NCBI RefSeq assembly: GCF_001439665.1
Contig: NZ_LMAK01000078.1
Coordinates: 1-64,000 of the forward strand
Direction of reading: 5' to 3'
From: Formosa algae
GTDB lineage: Bacteria; Bacteroidota; Bacteroidia; Flavobacteriales; Flavobacteriaceae
DNA length: 64,000 nucleotides
Below, piece after piece: positions 34,537 through 42,660 of the stretch. Position 1 is the first letter of the stretch. Every line of letters begins with the position of its first letter. A model generated the notes under the pieces. It saw nothing but the letters and a program-made list of their open reading frames with translations, was not told the origin of the DNA and did no database searches. Made by a program: the position numbers and the translations under genes.

Positions 34537-34650
34537 TAATTCTAAGCAGCACACACCCTATTAACTTTTATACATCAACAAACCTACGCACTACACTAGC
34601 TCTAAGTCTGTTTAAAAAAGTGCGCTTTAGATTTTAACATAAACATATTT

Positions 34651-34676
34651 CAAAGAATTGTTTTATTTTTAGAAAG
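34651..34676 (+). promoter_or_regulatory. Partial upstream box 10
   Basis: CAAAGAATTGTTTTATTTTT and AGAAAG match the second block of the other boxes (TTATTTTTAG at 34663), but the TTACGG block expected 37 bp upstream is not recognisable. It lies 45 bp before the beta-lactamase-like gene. Confidence 0.35.
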
Positions 34677-34707
34677 CTATGAATAAGAAAGCCTAAAAAA
34701 TAAGACT

Positions 34708-36150
34708 ATGAAAAAATTTTACGTTGCAGCCCTACTGTTATTATCCATCAGTTCGAGCTTTTCCCAAACAGATAAAAAGGACTATAGTGAAGCCTTTAAA
34801 CTTGTAGAAGTCTGGCTAGATGCTCAAAAAGATTTTGACAATTTACCCAGTTTAACCGCTATTGTAATTGAAGATCAAGATGTGTTGTGGTCAGGCGCTT
34901 TTGGTCTATCGTACGTAGAAAAGCAAATTAAGGCAGAACCTTCTACACGTTGTAGTATATGTTCTATTTCTAAGTTATTCACATCGGTGGCTGTAATGAA
35001 ATTATATGATGAAGGAAAACTACGCTTAGACGATAAAGTAAGCGACTTACTTCCGGCTTATAAAGTGGAACAGCAATATCCAGAAAGCGGCCCGATTACC
35101 GTAAGAACATTATTAACGCATTCTTCTGGACTTCCTAGAGAAGCCGCCTATCCTTATTGGACAGGTCCAGATTTCCCTTTTCCTACCAAGGCACAAATAG
35201 ATTCCAAATTAAGTGAACAAGAAACCTTGTATCCTGCCTCCACGTATTTTCAATATAGCAACCTAGGATTTACCCTTTTGGGTGAAATTGTTGAAGAACG
35301 TTCTGGCATGCCTTATGATGAATATGTAGAACAAAACATACTCATCCCGCTTGGACTCACTAACACCCAAACCACACTACCAGAGCAATTATATGGTAAT
35401 GAACTCGCCGTAGGTTATAGCGCTATATCGCGACAAGGGAAACGCGAACAAGTGAACTTCTTTCAGGCCAACGGCATTACACCAGCTGCTGGATTTTCTT
35501 CAAACGTGCTAGATTTAGGGAAATTTGCGTCGTGGCAATTCCGATTAAGAGATACCACTGTGACCGAAATACTAAAGCCTTCAACTTTAAAATACATGCA
35601 AAATATACATTGGATAAACCCAAAATGGGGAACCACATGGGCATGGGGACTCGGATTTATTATTTCTAAAGGTACAAACGGAAATACTTGGGTGGGACAT
35701 AACGGCATTTGTCCAGGGTATAAAACCACACTAAACATAGATTTAGATAGTAAAAGAGCCTATTCGGTCATGATTAACGCTAATGGTGTAAATCCAGAAA
35801 AATATGTTAACGGCATAGATGGCATCATTAAAAACGTAAGCAAAGCACAGCCTGCCACAGACAAAGCTACACAGAAAAAGCTATCAGAATTTGTTGGATA
35901 TTATAGTCCGTTACCATGGTCTAGTGAAGTTTACATCTCTACATGGAATGGCAAACTGGTAAGTCTTGGATTGCCTTCAGAAAAACCAGGATCTGCAATG
36001 ACGTTTTACAAACACATACAAGGCGATACCTTCCGTAGAATAAGAGATAATAAGGAACTGGGAGAAACTTTAACTTTTATACGCGATACAAACGGGACCA
36101 TTACTAAATATAAAAGTCATGGAAATTATGCTCAGAAATTAGAGCGGTAA
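34708..36150 (+). CDS. Serine hydrolase of the beta-lactamase/CubicO family
   Basis: A signal peptide (YVAALLLLSISSSFSQ) is followed by a class C beta-lactamase-like domain: SxxK motif S86-I-S-K89 (CSISKLFTSVAV), the YSN motif in FQYSNLGFTLLGEIVEERSGMPYDEYV, HSSGLPRE, and GHNGICPGY in place of KTG. The C-terminal ~110 residues form an added domain. The family includes D-aminopeptidases and esterases, so resistance to beta-lactams should not be assumed. It is likely periplasmic. Confidence 0.9.
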   Translation: MKKFYVAALLLLSISSSFSQTDKKDYSEAFKLVEVWLDAQKDFDNLPSLTAIVIEDQDVLWSGAFGLSYVEKQIKAEPSTRCSICSISKLFTSVAVMKLYDEGKLRLDDKVSDLLPAYKVEQQYPESGPITVRTLLTHSSGLPREAAYPYWTGPDFPFPTKAQIDSKLSEQETLYPASTYFQYSNLGFTLLGEIVEERSGMPYDEYVEQNILIPLGLTNTQTTLPEQLYGNELAVGYSAISRQGKREQVNFFQANGITPAAGFSSNVLDLGKFASWQFRLRDTTVTEILKPSTLKYMQNIHWINPKWGTTWAWGLGFIISKGTNGNTWVGHNGICPGYKTTLNIDLDSKRAYSVMINANGVNPEKYVNGIDGIIKNVSKAQPATDKATQKKLSEFVGYYSPLPWSSEVYISTWNGKLVSLGLPSEKPGSAMTFYKHIQGDTFRRIRDNKELGETLTFIRDTNGTITKYKSHGNYAQKLER

Positions 36151-36190
36151 ACGTCCTTTTACGTCCTATTTTTATTCTGTATAAAATGGC

Positions 36191-36310
36191 ATTATTACGG
36201 TTTTACCACAAGCAAATTAAACAAATTTACTTTATTTTTAGAACGAGAAAGCCAAACAAATTTTTCAACCCAGTGCGACTTTGTTTATGGTAACACCTAA
36301 CAGGTATTAA
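36191..36310 (+). promoter_or_regulatory. Conserved upstream box 11 with worn leader tail
   Basis: TTACGGTTTTACCACAAG begins at 36195 and TTATTTTTAG at 36232, 37 bp apart, with ACAAATTTAC before it. A tail with TTTGTTTATGGTAACACC and CAGGTATTAAG ends near 36308, 108 bp from TTACGG at GTATTAAG (36303). Confidence 0.5.
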
Positions 36311-36490
36311 GATGCTATTTTTCTAGAGACAACGCTTTGTATTTTATAAAAGCAATGTTGAGTTAAATTAGGATTTGGCATCTAATTTAAACACTAAATA
36401 TAGATTCTAACACAACGACAAATGCCTATTCAGAACCAAAAGTAACACTGTGTTACAATTTTATATAAATAAACTTAATAAGCTGCTTTG

Positions 36491-36538
36491 CCGGGATAAA
36501 CGAATGTTTATTTGGTATGATAGGAGTTGGCGGTAAAC
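36491..36538 (+). other. Array 3 leader, attI-like site
   Basis: The block has the palindrome ATAAACGAATGTTTAT, then TTGGTATGATAGGAG and the junction GTTGGCGGTAAAC at 36526-36538. The reverse complement GTTTACCGCCAAC matches GTCTACCGCTAAC at 37134-37146 at 11 of 13 positions. The body is nearly identical to leader 2. Confidence 0.6.
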
Positions 36539-36559
36539 AAAAAATAAGACTGAAAAAGA

Positions 36560-37129
36560 ATGATCTATAATATTGAAGAGATTATATTACAGACGCAATT
36601 ATTAATGACTGAATTCTCTATTCCCACAAGAGATACTTGGATCGGTCTTAATGGTAAAAATTGGGATGATTACTATGCAAACGGAAACTCATATCAAAGC
36701 AAACGTCATTATAATATTATAATTAAAGAAGACGGATATGCAGACACTAAATATGAGAGAGGTTATAGCATTCCTAATTTTGAATGTAGTGCCTATAATA
36801 TTTGTACAATAAGAATCCCAAAAAGACTTGAAGCTGTGATGCATCCAATAATACACGAAACGGTTCACTTCTTACAAGTTAACAGACCAGAACTTGATTC
36901 ACAATATATTGATTACAATGGAAGTAATTTATATGAATATATAAGTCAAAGACCAGAACTTGAAGCACACTTTGTACAATTAAAATATATTGAAAGATTT
37001 GAGTTAGAAAGACTGAACCATAATAAAGAAGTGAAAGAGAATTTCAGAAAAGCAATTAAACAAGTTTCGGAATTTAATGAAAATGCTATTCAAATAATAA
37101 TGTATTCTAAGGAATTAGGAATAATATAG
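36560..37129 (+). CDS. Putative zinc metallopeptidase-like protein (HExxH), first cassette of array 3
   Basis: The 189-residue product has HPIIHETVHFLQ near residues 96-107, a HExxH zinc-binding motif, and RPELEAHF about 30 residues later, whose Glu or His could be the third ligand. No signal peptide is seen, so it is cytosolic. The size and layout recall small zincin-like proteins found with toxins or defence genes, which is inference. ATG 36560 follows the leader by about 20 bp. Confidence 0.65.
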   Translation: MIYNIEEIILQTQLLMTEFSIPTRDTWIGLNGKNWDDYYANGNSYQSKRHYNIIIKEDGYADTKYERGYSIPNFECSAYNICTIRIPKRLEAVMHPIIHETVHFLQVNRPELDSQYIDYNGSNLYEYISQRPELEAHFVQLKYIERFELERLNHNKEVKENFRKAIKQVSEFNENAIQIIMYSKELGII

Positions 37130-37133
37130 AAAT

Positions 37134-37277
37134 GTCTACCGCTAACACCGTATAAAATTAATTGCTAGTCTTAGCCAGTTTACGAAAGTCCTCGCGAACT
37201 TTTTATCTGTGATTTATTTGCTGACTTTAGTACCTGAACAACGCAACTAATCTTATACATAATCGTTAGGTATAAGC
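37134..37277 (+). repeat. attC-like site 3.1
   Basis: The site starts GTCTACCGCTAACACCGTATA and ends CTTATACATAATCGTTAGGTATAAGC. The centre AAAGTCC-TCGC-GAACTTT has one mismatch in the stem. TTGCTAGT/ACGCAACTAA arms are kept. Confidence 0.75.
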
Positions 37278-37287
37278 TAAAAAAACG

Positions 37288-38094
37288 ATGAAATTGAAAG
37301 AAGAGACAAAAAAAGATTTATTTGAAATCACACAATTTATAATTGAAAACACAACTAAATCATTAGATAACAATAGAATATTATTAATAAAGAATTCAAA
37401 AGTAAAAGAACTATTAATATCTCACGAAATTGACATAACACATTTAGAAAAATCTGTAAATATTTTAGAATACAGAATGTTAATTGGATTATTATTACTT
37501 GATTTAAATTCTTCAACAAGAGCTTATTTAAATTCTGTTAACGATTACGAAAAACTTTACGCAAGTAGACAAATAATTGTAATAATTAAAGAGGGGTATC
37601 AAAAAATATATGATTTTGTATTCAAAAATAATGAAGGACAAACCGTAATGAAAAACCGGAATAAATCATTTTGGAATAATGAAATTCGAATGATAATTGA
37701 AAATGATATTCCTGAATTAGTTGCAAAATATGAAGAAATTACAATTGCATTAAATGAGTTCTATGACAACAATTTTGATTCAATAAAAGAGCAGCGTGAT
37801 TTATCAATTCATTATGATAAGAAAGCAAGTAAAGTTTATGATATGATTACAAATATTGATATTGATGGAACGTTTAAAAAAATGATTCCTTTTAGTGATA
37901 TTTTATTTAAAATGTTGAATTTTACAGAAAAAATCGCTGAATTTTTAATTGAAATATTAAGAAAGGAAAACAACAAAACATATGAATCAACTAAAATGAA
38001 TTTTGAAAAAATCAAGAAAAAAATATCAAAACATAATCTTGACATAGATATTGAGCAGTTAACAAAATTATTTAATACTATTAAATTGAGCTAA
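37288..38094 (+). CDS. Hypothetical helical protein, possibly HEPN-like
   Basis: The 268-residue product is nearly all helix and has no signal peptide. It contains LNSSTRAYLNSVNDYEKLYASRQ and RDLSIHYDKKASKVYDMITNID; RDLSIH fits the Rx4H pattern of HEPN ribonucleases, set in a helix as expected. No named family is recognised, so the HEPN idea is a lead only. Array 3 also holds a HerA/DUF4297 pair, so a defence role is worth testing. Confidence 0.6.
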   Translation: MKLKEETKKDLFEITQFIIENTTKSLDNNRILLIKNSKVKELLISHEIDITHLEKSVNILEYRMLIGLLLLDLNSSTRAYLNSVNDYEKLYASRQIIVIIKEGYQKIYDFVFKNNEGQTVMKNRNKSFWNNEIRMIIENDIPELVAKYEEITIALNEFYDNNFDSIKEQRDLSIHYDKKASKVYDMITNIDIDGTFKKMIPFSDILFKMLNFTEKIAEFLIEILRKENNKTYESTKMNFEKIKKKISKHNLDIDIEQLTKLFNTIKLS

Positions 38095-38095
38095 A

Positions 38096-38238
38096 GTTTG
38101 CAACTAACACCGTGTAAAAAAATTACTGGTAAAAGCCTATTTACGAAAATCCTCTTAGATTTTCTTGGTTCCTGTTTTATTTATAAATTTTATTGTTTAA
38201 ACTACGCAACTTACCTTACACAACAACGTTACAAGTAA
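38096..38238 (+). repeat. attC-like site 3.2
   Basis: The site starts GTTTGCAACTAACACCGTGTA and ends CTTACACAACAACGTTACAAGTAA. The hairpin GAAAATC-CTCTTA-GATTTTC is fully paired although its sequence differs from other sites. Confidence 0.7.
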
Positions 38239-38269
38239 TTTAAAAAAACCTACAAAAAGAATATAACTA

Positions 38270-39400
38270 ATGGATGGAGGATATTATGCAATAAAAGGTT
38301 TTGATTATCAAATTGACAAAAACATACTTGAAATTCTTAAAGAAGAAGATGTAAATAAGGCCATAAATATTGAGCAAAACCAAGATATTGATACAGCAGA
38401 TTTTGTAATGCAAGTAAAATATAAAGAAGCAACGAAGTTTACTCCTTCTACAATAAAAAAACCAGTTATTCAATTAATAGATGAATACAAAAAGAATAAC
38501 ACAAAAAAATATATACTCTATTGTTTTTTTAAAGATTTTAATGGCTATACAGAATCTACTTCTATTGATTTAATTTTAGGCTCTTCCAAGACCAATTATA
38601 CTCAACGACAAAAAAAGGATTTTAAAAAATCTTTCAAATTAATTTTTGCTCCTCAATTTGAAATACAATTAGAGCAAACTATTCGTGAAATACAGAACTT
38701 AAATTATAATGAGGACGAATCTATTATTTTTCATAGTAGAGCGTCAAACTTTTTAAGAAATCTAGTTGTGAACAATTCACCTGATAAAATCTCAAATAGA
38801 ACTTGTAAGAAGAAAGAATTAATAGAGCTTTTTAAAAATGATAGGAAAGTAATTTTCGAAAATAGCTTTAGATTTTTCAAAGGGGAAGAAGCGTACTTCA
38901 AGAAAATGAAAAAGGATTTTTTTACTTTCAATAATGTCGACAAAACTATAAGATTATTTATTCTTGAAATTGATGGCTCGGAGGATATTTCGGAATTAGT
39001 ATTACTCTTAAAATCGATAAGTGTTAAGTTTTTAAAACATCAACTAAGGGATATTAAAGGTGAAGCTCCATATGTTTTTTTTCGAAATATTGATTCTCAA
39101 AAACTTCTAAAGACTAAAGAAATTTTAGTTGATACAGAACTCGTTTTTAAAGATGGTTACGATTATTTAAATAGTGAGTTTAATTTGAATTCAATTATTA
39201 TAAAATCATCAAAAGAAAATCAAGTTTCTCTAAAAATAATAAATAGTGAAACTGAATTAAATCAAGTAGTCGATTATAATCACAACAGACTCAAAGAAGT
39301 TTATCAATTTTTTAAAAGTAAACCTATGAAAATAGATCAAGATATTAGAGAGGTTAACATTGAAATTCAAAACTCAAATGAACTATTAAAAATCATATAA
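38270..39400 (+). CDS. DUF4297-like (Cap4-type) nuclease, partner of HerA
   Basis: The N-terminal domain has the DUF4297/Cap4 nuclease pattern: GFDYQ at residues 10-14, Glu35 in INIEQ, Asp39/Asp41 in NQDIDTAD and QVK at 48-50, matching a PD-(D/E)xK active site. Residues ~100-376 are an unrecognised helical and beta region. The HerA gene starts one base after its stop. DUF4297-HerA pairs are established antiphage modules, where the nuclease assembles with the HerA hexamer and degrades DNA on infection. The assignment here is by motif and gene order; length (376) fits. It sits in one cassette with HerA. Confidence 0.7.
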   Translation: MDGGYYAIKGFDYQIDKNILEILKEEDVNKAINIEQNQDIDTADFVMQVKYKEATKFTPSTIKKPVIQLIDEYKKNNTKKYILYCFFKDFNGYTESTSIDLILGSSKTNYTQRQKKDFKKSFKLIFAPQFEIQLEQTIREIQNLNYNEDESIIFHSRASNFLRNLVVNNSPDKISNRTCKKKELIELFKNDRKVIFENSFRFFKGEEAYFKKMKKDFFTFNNVDKTIRLFILEIDGSEDISELVLLLKSISVKFLKHQLRDIKGEAPYVFFRNIDSQKLLKTKEILVDTELVFKDGYDYLNSEFNLNSIIIKSSKENQVSLKIINSETELNQVVDYNHNRLKEVYQFFKSKPMKIDQDIREVNIEIQNSNELLKII

Positions 39401-39401
39401 T

Positions 39402-41177
39402 ATGGCAGTAAAAAACGAAGCAGCCGAACCGAATGCGGAAGTAATTGCGGTATATCCCAATAGAGTCAAAATTTCAGTAGATGATTTAAGTAAATTCTCT
39501 ACGATAGATAGTCAATTAGAAAAATTAAGAGTTGGCTCATACTTAGAAGTTTCAGACGATGATAATCATAAGTTAATTGTTATAATCGAAAGTTACTCTA
39601 TAGAGTATAAAGAAGATAAAATAATAGATAAAGACGGTGAAGAAAGAATTCTAAAAAACAAAAAATATATTATAGAAGCCAATCCACTAGGCACATTAGT
39701 AAATGATAAATTTCAAAGAGGTGGTGATTCACTAACAATTCCACCAACTAAAGTAAGACCTGCAAGTGCTGATGTTATTAAAAAAATATACCAGTCGGAT
39801 GTAACTGAAAACGAAAAATTCTCATTTGCTACACTCCTTACAAATAAAGAGATTGAAGTGCCTGTAAATGGTAATAAATTTTTCAATAAACATTTTGCAA
39901 TTGTTGGTTCTACTGGTTCTGGTAAATCCCATACAGTTGCAAAAGTATTACAGGAAGCTATAAACTCTAAAAATGGTGGTTACAATGGGTTAAATAATTC
40001 TCATATTGTAATTTTTGACATTCACGGAGAGTATAAAAAAGCATTTCCTAGTTCAAATTACATAGACATAAACAATCTTACATTACCCTATTGGCTGCTC
40101 AATAGTGATGAGTTAACAGAACTATTTATTGATACAGATGCAAACGACCATAATCAACGAAGTATTTTTCAAGAAGCAGTAACAATTAATAAGAAAAAGC
40201 ATTCAACAGATAGTGAGGAATTAAAATCAAAAATTCATTTTGATTCTCCCTCATATTTCGACATAATTGAAGTATTACAATATTTGAAATATAGAAATAC
40301 CGAGCTGAAACAAACTGATACATCAATAATATGGATCGACAATGAGGGAGAGTTTACTTTTTCAGAGGAAACCTCTGAGAAACTATTTAATAAGGGACTA
40401 AAAATTAAAAAAGGAAGTGCAACAGGAACGTTAAATGCAAAATTCATAAACTTTATAAATCGATTACAAATAAAATTAAATGACAAAAGATTAGACTTCC
40501 TTCTTGATGAAAAAGCAAAAAAAATATCATTTGAAAATACCATTAAGCAATTCATTGGTTATAACAAAGAAGAAAGTAAAAACTCAAATATTACAATCAT
40601 TGATTTAGGGGGTATTCCGTTTGAAGCATTAAGTATAACTGTTTCTCTGATTTCAAGGATGCTTTTCGAGTTTGGTTTTTATTACAAAAAAAAATTAAAT
40701 GAAGACATTGATTGTGAAACTCCCATTTTACTACTTTATGAAGAAGCTCATAAATACGTTCCTAAAAGCGACCTAGTAAAATACAGATCTTCTAAGGCTG
40801 CAATTGAAAGAATTGCTAAAGAAGGCCGAAAATATGGTGTAACTCTTGGCATAGTAAGTCAAAGACCTTCCGAAGTGTCAGAAACAATATTCTCGCAATG
40901 TAATACATTTATAGCAATGAGATTGACTAACCCAGATGACCAAAATTATGTAAAAAAGTTATTACCTGATACTATGGGAAATATGACAGAGATGTTGCCT
41001 TCTTTAAAAGCAGGTGATGCTTTACTTGTTGGAGAGTCTATTGCTATTCCATCACTAGTTCACTTGAACGAATGCTCTCCTTCCCCAAAATCATCTGACA
41101 TTAAATACATTGAAGTTTGGAAAGAAAAATGGAAAGATGTAGACTTTGACGATATAATAAAAGAATGGAAAAAATAA
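39402..41177 (+). CDS. HerA-family hexameric ATPase (defence partner)
   Basis: Residues ~10-120 form a HAS-type barrel (AEVIAVYPNRVKISVDDL...GSYLEVSDDDNHKLIVIIESYSIEY). The AAA-like RecA domain follows: Walker A GSTGSGKS at 169-176, IVIFDIHGEYKKAFP, a Walker B-like LLLYEEAHKY at 443-452 with Glu447/448, and the HerA signature GRKYGVTLGIVSQRPSEVSETIFSQCNTFIAMRL. HerA works as a ring-shaped DNA translocase. Paired with the upstream DUF4297-like nuclease gene, it is likely a defence complex. The 591-residue length is usual. Confidence 0.9.
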   Translation: MAVKNEAAEPNAEVIAVYPNRVKISVDDLSKFSTIDSQLEKLRVGSYLEVSDDDNHKLIVIIESYSIEYKEDKIIDKDGEERILKNKKYIIEANPLGTLVNDKFQRGGDSLTIPPTKVRPASADVIKKIYQSDVTENEKFSFATLLTNKEIEVPVNGNKFFNKHFAIVGSTGSGKSHTVAKVLQEAINSKNGGYNGLNNSHIVIFDIHGEYKKAFPSSNYIDINNLTLPYWLLNSDELTELFIDTDANDHNQRSIFQEAVTINKKKHSTDSEELKSKIHFDSPSYFDIIEVLQYLKYRNTELKQTDTSIIWIDNEGEFTFSEETSEKLFNKGLKIKKGSATGTLNAKFINFINRLQIKLNDKRLDFLLDEKAKKISFENTIKQFIGYNKEESKNSNITIIDLGGIPFEALSITVSLISRMLFEFGFYYKKKLNEDIDCETPILLLYEEAHKYVPKSDLVKYRSSKAAIERIAKEGRKYGVTLGIVSQRPSEVSETIFSQCNTFIAMRLTNPDDQNYVKKLLPDTMGNMTEMLPSLKAGDALLVGESIAIPSLVHLNECSPSPKSSDIKYIEVWKEKWKDVDFDDIIKEWKK

Positions 41178-41314
41178 AACAGTAACACCATATATAATTT
41201 ATTGCTAGTTCTAGCCTACTCACTAAAACCCTCGGACTTTATATCTGTAATTTATTTAAGAGCTTTAGTAAATAAAGACGCCACTAATCATACATAAAAT
41301 CGTTAGGCAAAATT
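41177..41314 (+). repeat. attC-like site 3.3
   Basis: The site starts AAACAGTAACACCATATA and ends CATACATAAAATCGTTAGGCAAAATT. The centre ACTAAAACCCTCGGACTTTATAT is worn. Its start matches the end of site 3.2 at only 6 of 10. Confidence 0.65.
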
Positions 41315-41366
41315 CTAGTTAACTACGTGATAAATAAAAACCAAAAAAAATATATTCATAAATTTT

Positions 41367-42491
41367 ATGAAACATAAAAAATTAAATTTATTTATATTGA
41401 TTGTACTATTAGGTCATTCTTTATATTCTCAAGACAAATATAATTCAGGATATGTATTAACAACAAAGAAAGATACTATCAATGGTTTTATTCTTAACAA
41501 AATTGACTCTGAATTAGCTTATAAGATTAGTTTTAAAAGAAATTTATTGGATGAAACTAATATAGAATATACCCCTAATGAGCTATTGAGTTTTAGTTTC
41601 AGTTCTGGACGAGTTTTTGAGAGGAAGAAAATAATGAACGATAATAAAACCTCTAAAGACAGCTTATATATTTTTGCAAAAAGAATTGTGAAGGGCAAAA
41701 TTGATCTTTTTGTTTGGCGCCATGAAAAGTATAATTCAAAAGATTTTTTCATAATAAATAATAATTCAAAAAGAGAAGCACAATTAATAAAACCTAAAAA
41801 AAATAAGATAAAATTAGATGGTAAAAGTTATTCCAAAAAGGATAGTAAATATAAGAACTATATATCCTATGTTAAAAAGGATGAAAACTTAGAAGCAGAA
41901 AATAATAATAATTTAAGTTTTGGTGAAAAATCGATAAGTAAGGACATCATCTCATTTAACAGAAATTTTCAGGATGAATATCCAATTGAAATATATAAGG
42001 AACCCTTTGAATATAATTATGATATTTTAGGGGGTATTCCATTAAGTCTGAAATCGGAAGAATTACATTTTAGAATTGGGGTATATAGAAATAAAACTTT
42101 TATTGAGAAATCAAATAAATTCTCATATTTAAATGGAATTGTATATCATCATTGGAGTGACAAAGATAAAAATTGGAATAAGCAATATCCAAATGGAACA
42201 TCAAATTATAGATGGCAAATGTTAAATATTATTCCGGTAGGAATTAAGTTTCAGACCAATCCAAAAAATATCATCCTATATGGATATATTGGTGCAGGAG
42301 CAGCTGTATTAATGATGACCGACTATATTATTGAGGATTACGAAAATGTTGGAAGTCAAAAAGATTTTCTGTTTTTACCAACTGTGAATGTGGGTTTAGG
42401 AGCTAAAATAAAGGTTAACTCAAATTTTATTCTAACGGAATTAACTCCCACGATGAATGGAGTATTTTTTAATGTTGGTTATTCATTCTAA
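41367..42491 (+). CDS. Hypothetical secreted, beta-barrel-like protein
   Basis: A signal peptide (LNLFILIVLLGHSLYSQ) is followed by SGYVLTTKKDTINGFILNK, a charged middle rich in Lys and Asn (~residues 110-200), and a C-terminal half with alternating strands (LHFRIGVYRNKTFIEKSNKFSYLNGIVYHHW, ILYGYIGAGAAVLMMTDYI, TVNVGLGAKIKVNSNF, VFFNVGYSF). The terminal aromatic Phe after a strand is typical of outer-membrane barrels. No family name is assigned. Cassette boundaries match at 11 of 13. Confidence 0.65.
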   Translation: MKHKKLNLFILIVLLGHSLYSQDKYNSGYVLTTKKDTINGFILNKIDSELAYKISFKRNLLDETNIEYTPNELLSFSFSSGRVFERKKIMNDNKTSKDSLYIFAKRIVKGKIDLFVWRHEKYNSKDFFIINNNSKREAQLIKPKKNKIKLDGKSYSKKDSKYKNYISYVKKDENLEAENNNNLSFGEKSISKDIISFNRNFQDEYPIEIYKEPFEYNYDILGGIPLSLKSEELHFRIGVYRNKTFIEKSNKFSYLNGIVYHHWSDKDKNWNKQYPNGTSNYRWQMLNIIPVGIKFQTNPKNIILYGYIGAGAAVLMMTDYIIEDYENVGSQKDFLFLPTVNVGLGAKIKVNSNFILTELTPTMNGVFFNVGYSF

Positions 42492-42508
42492 AGTAACTAG
42501 GAAAAATA

Positions 42509-42556
42509 AACTTTACCTAACACCGTATACAATTTATTGCTAGTTGTATGCCATTT
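42509..42556 (+). repeat. attC-like site 3.4, truncated
   Basis: AACTTTACCTAACACCGTATACAATTTATTGCTAG opens as in other sites, and its start complements the end of site 3.3 at 11 of 13. From 42547 the sequence diverges; the hairpin and right arm are missing apart from ACGCAACC at 42601-42608. It looks like a deletion inside the site. Confidence 0.6.
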
Positions 42557-42660
42557 GAGCCGAACATTGGCGAAAATGTCATAAGATTGACATAGAAATG
42601 ACGCAACCAATAGAACAATTAGAAAATATCTTTGCTGAGTAATCATTAAAATATATTAAA

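Larger units (their letters stand above)
36151..36559. other. 409-bp region with two leader-like units before array 3
   Basis: Box 11 and its worn tail (36191-36310) are followed by about 130 bp without a recognisable feature, then by the intact array 3 leader at 36491-36538. No gene is seen. Confidence 0.5.
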
